In this document: positions 13,931-19,386 of the stretch, piece after piece
Layout of the letters: every line of letters begins with the position of its first letter
How positions within the stretch are numbered: position 1 is the stretch's first letter
Assembly: GCA_002378565.1 (NCBI GenBank)
Contig: DFSH01000033.1
Location: 1-19,386 of the forward strand
Length of the DNA stretch: 19,386 bases
Direction: 5' to 3'
Source: Flavobacteriales bacterium UBA3442
Lineage (GTDB): Bacteria; Bacteroidota; Bacteroidia; Flavobacteriales; Schleiferiaceae
Translations under genes and position numbers: made by a program
The notes under the pieces: generated by a model
Told to the model about the DNA's origin: nothing
The model's input: only the letters and a program-made list of their open reading frames with translations
The model's database searches: none

Positions 13931-16900
13931 TTAAAGGCCTAGGCGGATGCCTAAGCGAATTCTGCGTGGAATAGAAAAATTGGATGGGTCAATGACCGCA
14001 ATGTTGTAGAAATCAGCAAACGATTGTGCATTGGTAGTAAAGGCAATGGACTGCTGGCCCTGTGGAGAGGATAGGAAGCCATCATCAGTCGGTGAACCGG
14101 TGTAGGGGTAAATATCTAAAACATTCAAGGCATTCATGACGTTCAATACCTGCATGTATAGCTCGACATTTTTCTTGCCTTTCGCATAGTACCACACCTT
14201 GTTGGCTGTCATGTCCATTTTGAACTGCCAAGGCTTGCGTGAGCCATTAAGCAATCCTGAAATCGGGGCAGCGGTCTCTGTCAAACCATAGGCACGAATG
14301 CGTCGCGAGTAGGGGAAACCAGATGCAGTAGTCATCAAGAGGTTCACGCCTGCATTTTCAAATACGCGCATGTTCTTGATCACTGGCCCATTGTATTGGG
14401 TGCCACCACGGTAACGGAAATCTACATTGGTAGAGAAATTGTGTCGCTGATCGTAGCTCAATGGTTGGATGTAGCGAAGGTTTGGCTGACCAGAACGGGC
14501 CAATGACAAACCTGAATTGGCACCAGAGCCTGTGCCATCAGCAAAGGACAATGAGTAGTTGGCATTGACCATGATGTTGCCTGTGCGTCGCAAGTCATAT
14601 TGGAAACTGAAACCCTTTGCCGTTGTGAAGTCACGATTGCCATACATGATGTAGGTTGCGGGGTACGCCTCAGTAACAGAAACCGACTGAATCAAATCAC
14701 GGTACTCGCGGTAAAAGCCATTGATTTTCAAAGCAGAGCGCTCGGTCAATTTCTGACGGAAGCCAATTTCGTATTCCGTAAGCTTCTGTGGCTTCAGCGA
14801 TGGATTAGCAATCCCCGTTAATGAGCCAAACTGTAAGTTGACATAGTTAACCGGGTTGAATCGAACGGCATTGGGTCGCTGCACCAGCAAGTCGTAATGG
14901 GCAAAGAATTCTGCTTCATCGGAAATAGGGAACTGGAAGGAAATACGTGGTGAAATGGTCACTTGGGGCTCATAATCCTTGAATCCTTTTGCACTCAATA
15001 CGGGTTGGTCAGGGTTGGATTCATCAGTGAAGTTTTCTTCAAAAATCCAAGGCTTGGCTTGGCCACCAGATAAATTAGCAATCTCTGTGGGGTTGCTCTG
15101 CGGTGTACCATCTGCATTGAACCAATCAAAACCATTGCGGTAGCCCACAATCTTTTTGGGATTTTTGATGTTGTCCACATAGACCACATAGTCATCGCCC
15201 ATGGATGTCGGGATCTCACTGCCAGACAAACCACCCATGCCTTGAACATCACTCACGGTGCGCGAAGAGTACAATGTAAATGGGTCTGAAGGGACAGGTT
15301 GGTTGGCGTCAAATCGATCGATGCGAACACCAATATTGAAGAATAGGTCATCAAAGGTGAACTGATCTTGAATGTAGCCCGCCATGTAAATCGGCTGGAA
15401 GGCTGCTATGGGATGCGTGTTGTTGCCTTCTAGGTCCTTTGCATTGAAGAAATCATCAAGCGAAGGGTTGTATGTCAATAGGTTGCCTTGGTAATCATAG
15501 CCATGATAGGCCACATAGGCACCTGAGCCAAAGTTAAGCAGCTCTTGAGCCGAGAACAAGGCCAATCCACCGTAATTATTGAGGTCATCTGGAGAGATGC
15601 CATCGATGTCTAGCAAGCGTTGATCACTGCCATTGGGGTCCCAGCCAAGCGCCCTGCGCAAGTTGCGGTCAAAGCTTCTTGGCTTGTCCATGTCAATGGC
15701 ACGATTGTAATTGATGGTGTCCATGAAGACCCCATCCTTGTACACCAGGTTAGGGTTGTCCAAGTCCAATTCTCGCATTTGATCATTTTGCAAACCACGC
15801 ATCAAGGTCCAAAGCCCTCTTGCAGCTACGCCAAAAGAGCGGTCGGTTCGCTGCTCATACTCCAATCCTGCAGTCAGGCTATGTTCTCCTAAATCAAAGC
15901 TGGTGGAGGCAGTGATTCGGAACTGTTCGTTCTTGCTGTAGCTGTAGCCACTTTGGACAGCACCAACATTACCAAACAAGCTGTAAACCGAAGAAGGTCC
16001 TTGGCCGTTAAGCAAACCGCCACCCTGTTGGATGTTGGTCAAGTTGTTGATTCGATTAGCAATCTGACCATTTGACACCATGTCATAGTAGTTCTGTGTG
16101 TAATTAGACAGGGTTGCATTGTAAGGGCTTGCTGTGAAGGACACATTGGTGTCCAAGTCAAGGAGCTTTCTCCAAGCAGATACCCCTGTTTTCTCGTCCA
16201 CTCCGTATCCGTACAACGGCCTGCGTGTGGTGACAAATTCACCAATATGGCCATAACGGAAAATGTTGTCCCCATGGCGGTCATCAAAACTCTTGCGAAG
16301 GTTCAATGAGTAGTCGACCTGAATGGTATAGTAGGCATTGCGAATCACGGCATCCGACTCGTCGCCGATACCGCCAAATTGTTGGGTGAAGCGAAGGAAG
16401 GTTGAGAAATCTTTGTTATCATAAGATCCATTGGTCTTCCAGTTCATCAAGGAATTGGAGAAGGACCCACTTTTACCATACCCTGAATTGAATCGGCCAC
16501 CAATGACCACATTGGTCTTGCGTGATGGCTTGATGTTGATGTTGCCGGTTGCACGAATACTGTTGGTTGCCACATTCAAACGGCGAGGAATGATCTCAAG
16601 GTCACCCTTGCGTATCAATTCAGCGCGAGAGATGGTACCAAGTCCTGTCGAGGTAGACACTAACGGATTGGATTCTAAGTCAGCCAATACATCGTCATTC
16701 ACCTTGTAGATTGGAACAGAGTAAGGGCGGCCATCACCATTGTGCTGAATTTCACCTGAAAACAAATAGCCCACCAAGGGTGCTGTTTTTGCCTTGTTGA
16801 AAAGCAAAGGTCCACCAATGGTTAAACCTGCCAAGTGGTAATTGTAATTGTCAAAAAGGGCAGATGTCACATACTCACCCGTGCCAAAAAATCGCGATGA

Positions 16901-17581
16901 AGGACCTCTCGTCGTCGTGGAGATAATGCCGCCCGTTGCATCACCATAGGATGCAGGGACACCACCTGTGATGACTTCTGTTTTTGCAATGGCTTCACGG
17001 GGAAGGTTGACGGAACCACGGACACGAACACCATCAATAAATACTGCGTTTGCATCTGAACGGCCACCTCGGAAGTAGCTAGCACCTGAAGCCTCATCTT
17101 GAACAACACCTGATGAAAGCGATAGAACAGCACTCAGGCCGCGACTGGCCATGTTGCGAATTTGCTCCTGACTGAAACTCTGTGAAGTCTTGCCCTTTTC
17201 AATCAACGGCGCCTCAAAATCTGCCTTAATTTCAATCTCGCCTAGCACAACATCTGCTGAAGCCAATTTGAAGTCCAATACACGGGGACGACCACCAGGG
17301 ACGCCAACTTTTTGCATGGTCACGGTGTTGTAGCCAAATACCTTACAGCTGATTTCATAGGTGCCAGAAGTGACTGGTCCAATGTTGTATCGTCCATCAA
17401 AATCTGTCATTCCCTTGGAAACTTCATAACCCCCGTTTGAAATGGTGATCTGTGCTTGTGGAATAGCTTCTCCTGTGCGCTTGTCTTTGACAACGCCTCT
17501 AACGGAACCAGGACGAGATTGTCCAAAAGCAGAAAGGGAAATGATGGTTGCCAGGACAATGGCTCCAATACGATAACGCAT
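13931..17581 (-). CDS. TonB-dependent receptor with carboxypeptidase-regulatory-like domain
   Basis: This 1216-residue outer-membrane receptor has a signal peptide (about 1-21, ending FGQ). A carboxypeptidase-regulatory-like beta sandwich follows at about 26-108, with GSVRGVVKDKRTGEAIPQAQI and TDFDGRYNIGPV. The plug domain is at about 130-226, with ASYFRGGRSDANAVFIDGV and then ITGGVPASYGDATGGIIS. The remainder is a long barrel of Tyr-, Asn- and Gly-rich strands, including the late receptor segment FQFPISDEAEFFAHYDLL. It lacks SusC-type features, and no SusD gene is adjacent, so it is not a standard glycan-uptake pair. The last residues are RLGIRLGL, ending in Leu rather than the usual aromatic residue. 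It is the first gene of a probable three-gene operon with the giant secreted protein and the PorV-like barrel. The substrate is unknown; a role in assembly or export of the neighbour is inference. Confidence 0.92.
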   Translation of the reverse strand: MRYRIGAIVLATIISLSAFGQSRPGSVRGVVKDKRTGEAIPQAQITISNGGYEVSKGMTDFDGRYNIGPVTSGTYEISCKVFGYNTVTMQKVGVPGGRPRVLDFKLASADVVLGEIEIKADFEAPLIEKGKTSQSFSQEQIRNMASRGLSAVLSLSSGVVQDEASGASYFRGGRSDANAVFIDGVRVRGSVNLPREAIAKTEVITGGVPASYGDATGGIISTTTRGPSSRFFGTGEYVTSALFDNYNYHLAGLTIGGPLLFNKAKTAPLVGYLFSGEIQHNGDGRPYSVPIYKVNDDVLADLESNPLVSTSTGLGTISRAELIRKGDLEIIPRRLNVATNSIRATGNINIKPSRKTNVVIGGRFNSGYGKSGSFSNSLMNWKTNGSYDNKDFSTFLRFTQQFGGIGDESDAVIRNAYYTIQVDYSLNLRKSFDDRHGDNIFRYGHIGEFVTTRRPLYGYGVDEKTGVSAWRKLLDLDTNVSFTASPYNATLSNYTQNYYDMVSNGQIANRINNLTNIQQGGGLLNGQGPSSVYSLFGNVGAVQSGYSYSKNEQFRITASTSFDLGEHSLTAGLEYEQRTDRSFGVAARGLWTLMRGLQNDQMRELDLDNPNLVYKDGVFMDTINYNRAIDMDKPRSFDRNLRRALGWDPNGSDQRLLDIDGISPDDLNNYGGLALFSAQELLNFGSGAYVAYHGYDYQGNLLTYNPSLDDFFNAKDLEGNNTHPIAAFQPIYMAGYIQDQFTFDDLFFNIGVRIDRFDANQPVPSDPFTLYSSRTVSDVQGMGGLSGSEIPTSMGDDYVVYVDNIKNPKKIVGYRNGFDWFNADGTPQSNPTEIANLSGGQAKPWIFEENFTDESNPDQPVLSAKGFKDYEPQVTISPRISFQFPISDEAEFFAHYDLLVQRPNAVRFNPVNYVNLQFGSLTGIANPSLKPQKLTEYEIGFRQKLTERSALKINGFYREYRDLIQSVSVTEAYPATYIMYGNRDFTTAKGFSFQYDLRRTGNIMVNANYSLSFADGTGSGANSGLSLARSGQPNLRYIQPLSYDQRHNFSTNVDFRYRGGTQYNGPVIKNMRVFENAGVNLLMTTASGFPYSRRIRAYGLTETAAPISGLLNGSRKPWQFKMDMTANKVWYYAKGKKNVELYMQVLNVMNALNVLDIYPYTGSPTDDGFLSSPQGQQSIAFTTNAQSFADFYNIAVIDPSNFSIPRRIRLGIRLGL
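13937..13956 (-). other. mRNA hairpin over the TonB-receptor stop region
   Basis: On the minus strand GCTTAGGC pairs with GCCTAGGC around an ATCC loop (8 bp, one G-T pair), and the stop codon follows the 3' arm by one codon. No T-tract follows. It may stabilise or pace the upstream message relative to the next gene, but it could be chance within the coding sequence. Confidence 0.3.
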
Positions 17582-17614
17582 ATGCTAGTCGTTTAGGTTT
17601 TGTGTGTAAGTATG

Positions 17615-17641
17615 CGAAAGTAACGAATTTTCTTTTGCAAA
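17615..17641 (-). promoter_or_regulatory. Candidate promoter of the TonB-receptor operon
   Basis: On the minus strand TTTG (17638-17641) is followed after 15 bp by TACTTTCG (17615-17622), a 7-of-8 match to TAnnTTTG. The spacing is shorter than the usual 17-23 bp, so the -33 assignment is weak. The -7 element lies 33 bp before the start codon. Confidence 0.4.
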
Positions 17642-17645
17642 ACAC

Positions 17646-17653
17646 TAGGTTTG
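17646..17653 (+). promoter_or_regulatory. -7 promoter element four bases before the lipoprotein start codon
   Basis: TAGGTTTG is a full match to TAnnTTTG and is separated from the ATG at 17658 by CATC only, which predicts a leaderless transcript. I see no TTG at the proper -33 spacing. Confidence 0.45.
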
Positions 17654-17657
17654 CATC

Positions 17658-18119
17658 ATGTATCAGTCAATCAGGCATATAGCGTTCAAACGTTTGACAG
17701 CATTGGGATTACTCGCTCTGATGAGCCTCTCTAATTGTGGGGGCAACAGCAGCCAACATCCTGTGCCCTACATAGCCGTAGACGAAAGCATTTACTTGAA
17801 TAGCCCCAGTGCCTATGACATCCAATTTGTCGGTGGGCACATGACCTTGCCAACCAAAGGTTATTCCGGTATCGTGATTTACCGAAGAAGCAATTATGGT
17901 GATGCCAATGACTTTGCCGTCTACGACATGGCTTGCCCTAATCATGTCAATGACCCCTGCGGAACCCTTCAGGTGGATGGACTGTATGGAAATTGTGGCT
18001 GCGATGACCAGCAGTTTTTAATCTACGATGGTCAGGCCTTAGACGGTGTGACAGCATGGGGGCTTCGCCCCTACCGGATTACCTACCAAGGGCAGTCCAT
18101 TCGCATCACTGGCTATTGA
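17658..18119 (+). CDS. Rieske-like-fold lipoprotein with degenerate metal site
   Basis: This 153-residue protein has a signal peptide ending in LSNC, with C27 as the likely lipidated cysteine. The mature part resembles small Bacteroidota lipoproteins of the Rieske [2Fe-2S] superfamily. It has GYSGIVIYRRS, then FAVYDMACPNH at 86-96, CGTLQVDGLYGNCGCDDQQFLIYDG at 101-125, and a closing LRPYRITYQGQSIRI strand pair. A true Rieske site has C-x-H and C-x-x-H boxes. Here the first box is C93-P-N-H96 and the second is C113-G-C115-D116, so the second-box histidine position holds Asp. A conventional cluster is therefore doubtful, and the protein may be a structural relic or hold a different metal or a disulfide. 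It is divergent from the TonB-receptor operon and convergent with the desaturase. Its role is unknown. Confidence 0.65.
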   Translation: MYQSIRHIAFKRLTALGLLALMSLSNCGGNSSQHPVPYIAVDESIYLNSPSAYDIQFVGGHMTLPTKGYSGIVIYRRSNYGDANDFAVYDMACPNHVNDPCGTLQVDGLYGNCGCDDQQFLIYDGQALDGVTAWGLRPYRITYQGQSIRITGY

Positions 18120-18127
18120 TTCGGCAG

Positions 18128-19228
18128 CTAAGAAACCGCTGCCATTTGGCCCATGTTTTTGAGTTGACGGACGTGCGACTGAAAGGCTGAAGCAAAGCTG
18201 CCTAAGTCATTGTATGTCACCTGAAATTCATCACAGACTTCCCGTACAATTTTTGAAATATCTGGGTAGTGGACATGGGAAACCTTCGGGAAGAGGTGGT
18301 GCTCAATTTGAAAATTCAACCCCCCAAGAAACCACGTGATGAATCGGCTCTTTGTGGCAAAATTGGCGGTGGTCCTGACCTGATGAATAGCCCACTCAAC
18401 CGGACTTTCAAAAGACGGGTTTTCACGCACGTCGGCAAAATGGGTTTCTTCCACCACATGAGCCAACTGGAACACCACTGACAAGGTTACCCCTGCTGCA
18501 ACGACCATCATTGCGAAGCCTGCTAACCAAGGGAAAAAGCCCAACTGAATGATTGGGAAAACAAAGAAAGTGCCAAAATGGAATATTTTCCAAGCCCAAA
18601 AACCTGCATGTTGCCCGAAAGTCAAAGGCTGCATTGGCACCGTGCCAATCTTCTGCGAAAAGTACTTTTCATAGTCCGTCCAAATGACCCAATAGATGAA
18701 AAGCATGGCATAGAGCAGGAGGAAATAGCGATGCTGGAATTTGTGAATGCTTTTGCGAAATTGCGAGGGAGCCATGCGCAGCAGGCCGCCAGTTTCAATG
18801 TCATCATCCAGCCCATCAATGTTGGTGTAAGTGTGGTGAACCACGTTGTGTTTGGTTTTCCAAAACAACACTGAAGCGCCAACCATGTTGGCAGAATGTG
18901 CTGCCAATTCATTGACCCAATTGTGCTTGGAGTAGCTGCCATGTGCGCCATCATGCATGATGTTAAAACCAATGCCCGCAGTTAATATGCCTAGGATTAT
19001 CCACATCATCCACGCAATGGAAAAGGCTGGTGTACCTAGGACCAAGAATAAATAACCAGCCAGAAAAGTGCCTGCAAGGATGAAGGTTTTAAAGTACAAA
19101 CGTGCATCCCCTTTTTTGGATTTTCCGGATTCCTTGAAATAGGCATTCACACGCTTTTTGATCTCCTTATAAAAAGGTGTTTCATCATTGCGAGGGAACT
19201 TGGGGGGAGTGAAGGTGGTGCTTGCCAT
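18128..19228 (-). CDS. Membrane fatty acid desaturase (linoleoyl-CoA desaturase-like)
   Basis: I start this protein at the ATG at 19228 (366 aa, MASTTFTPPKFP). A farther in-frame ATG at 19279 would add 17 unlikely residues and would place the promoter inside the gene. The three histidine boxes that hold the di-iron centre are intact: HDGAH at 92-96, HNVVHH at 127-132 and QIEHH at 307-311. Membrane segments lie at about 47-65, 70-90, 167-183 and 208-255. The Q-x-x-H-H third box is the form found in front-end and linoleoyl-CoA-type desaturases, but the fused cytochrome b5 domain common in eukaryotic members is absent. An electron donor must therefore come from elsewhere. It probably inserts a double bond into a membrane acyl chain; the position of desaturation cannot be told. 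Confidence 0.93.
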   Translation of the reverse strand: MASTTFTPPKFPRNDETPFYKEIKKRVNAYFKESGKSKKGDARLYFKTFILAGTFLAGYLFLVLGTPAFSIAWMMWIILGILTAGIGFNIMHDGAHGSYSKHNWVNELAAHSANMVGASVLFWKTKHNVVHHTYTNIDGLDDDIETGGLLRMAPSQFRKSIHKFQHRYFLLLYAMLFIYWVIWTDYEKYFSQKIGTVPMQPLTFGQHAGFWAWKIFHFGTFFVFPIIQLGFFPWLAGFAMMVVAAGVTLSVVFQLAHVVEETHFADVRENPSFESPVEWAIHQVRTTANFATKSRFITWFLGGLNFQIEHHLFPKVSHVHYPDISKIVREVCDEFQVTYNDLGSFASAFQSHVRQLKNMGQMAAVS

Positions 19229-19232
19229 GAGG

Positions 19233-19240
19233 CAAAGGTA
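19233..19240 (-). promoter_or_regulatory. -7 promoter element four bases before the desaturase start codon
   Basis: On the minus strand TACCTTTG is followed by CCTC and then the ATG at 19228. The element fully matches TAnnTTTG and predicts a leaderless or near-leaderless transcript. The nearest upstream TTTTG is 27 bp away, beyond the usual -33 spacing. Confidence 0.45.
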
Positions 19241-19347
19241 GGCCTTTGTCAAGCATGTGGTATCCCACAAAATGCCCAAGAAGCCTTATAGAAATGTGAG
19301 GCTTTTTTATACAAAAAATTGAAATCACCTGAGCCAGAGGCCTGCCC

Positions 19348-19386
19348 TCAGAAGACTGCCTTGGCAATGGCTTCAATCGACTTGGA
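19348..19386 (-). CDS. C-terminal end of an unidentified gene
   Basis: A minus-strand frame enters from the right edge and ends with TGA (plus TCA at 19348-19350), giving SKSIEAIAKAVF. An amphipathic helical tail is plausible for a real protein end, but 12 residues are too few to name a family. The next gene on the same strand (the desaturase) starts about 120 bp downstream with its own -7 element. The frame could also be chance. Confidence 0.35.
   Translation of the reverse strand, partial: SKSIEAIAKAVF

Noticed and set aside
13931..17581. SusC-type glycan uptake receptor
   Set aside because: No SusD-like lipoprotein or glycoside hydrolase is nearby, and the neighbour is a giant exported protein with a T9SS-like end.
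18123..18143. Hairpin GGCAGC/GCTGCC between the convergent lipoprotein and desaturase genes as a terminator
   Set aside because: The stem is only 6 bp with a nine-base loop, and there is no T-tract on either strand.
19281..19308. Plus-strand terminator-like element (AAGCCT/AGGCTT followed by T residues)
   Set aside because: The stem is short with a 12-base loop, and no plus-strand gene ends there. On the minus strand it has no T-tract after the stem, so it cannot serve the gene entering from the right edge.
1..19386. CRISPR arrays, insertion sequences, prophage or integrative element borders
   Set aside because: No regularly spaced repeats, transposase or integrase motifs, or flanking direct repeats at the tRNA-Leu gene were seen.

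Overview
The window looks like a chromosomal segment from a member of the Bacteroidota, probably in or near the Flavobacteriales. Several observations support this. There is a TonB-dependent receptor with an N-terminal carboxypeptidase-regulatory domain, a PorV/PorQ-family barrel, a DUF3127 protein, and a Rieske-like lipoprotein of a type common in this phylum. Start codons lack Shine-Dalgarno sequences. Gene starts are instead preceded by TAnnTTTG, the Bacteroidota -7 promoter element. I see no phage, insertion sequence, CRISPR array or resistance genes; most of the window is housekeeping and cell-envelope content.

Layout from left to right. Positions 1-147 hold the 3' end of a SPOR-domain protein. 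It is followed by an OmpA-type peptidoglycan-binding outer-membrane protein (258-1187) with a strong terminator. Next comes an intergenic stretch with a long unexplained hairpin and a tRNA-Leu(UAG) on the minus strand with its own promoter and terminator. A two-gene plus-strand unit encodes a flavin reductase and a DUF3127 OB-fold protein with an SSB-like acidic tip (1665-2959). It converges on a minus-strand pair: a Prc/Tsp-type S41 protease and a DppC-like permease whose genes overlap by 4 nt (3004-5993). Divergent from these is a plus-strand pair, an MscS-family channel and RuvC, also overlapping by 4 nt (6098-7965). This pair overlaps tail-to-tail with a minus-strand greA-HIT pair (7959-8831).

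The right half is dominated by a minus-strand block of about 8.7 kb (8897-17581), apparently one operon. It encodes a TonB-dependent receptor (1216 aa), a very large secreted protein with a conserved C-terminal domain resembling a type IX secretion (T9SS) signal (1322 aa), and a PorV/PorQ-family outer-membrane barrel. This is the best candidate in the window for a poorly described system: a dedicated outer-membrane assembly linking a TonB-energised barrel, an exported giant protein and a PorV-like shuttle barrel. Divergent from it is a Rieske-like lipoprotein with a degenerate cluster-binding site (17658-18119). It is followed by a convergent membrane fatty-acid desaturase (18128-19228) and the last 12 codons of another minus-strand gene at the right edge.

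The most unusual regulatory signal is a recurrent arrangement, TAnnTTTG followed by exactly four bases and then ATG. It occurs in front of three unrelated genes (MscS channel, lipoprotein, desaturase) and suggests leaderless transcripts. All functional calls rest on motif recognition by eye; no database search was run.
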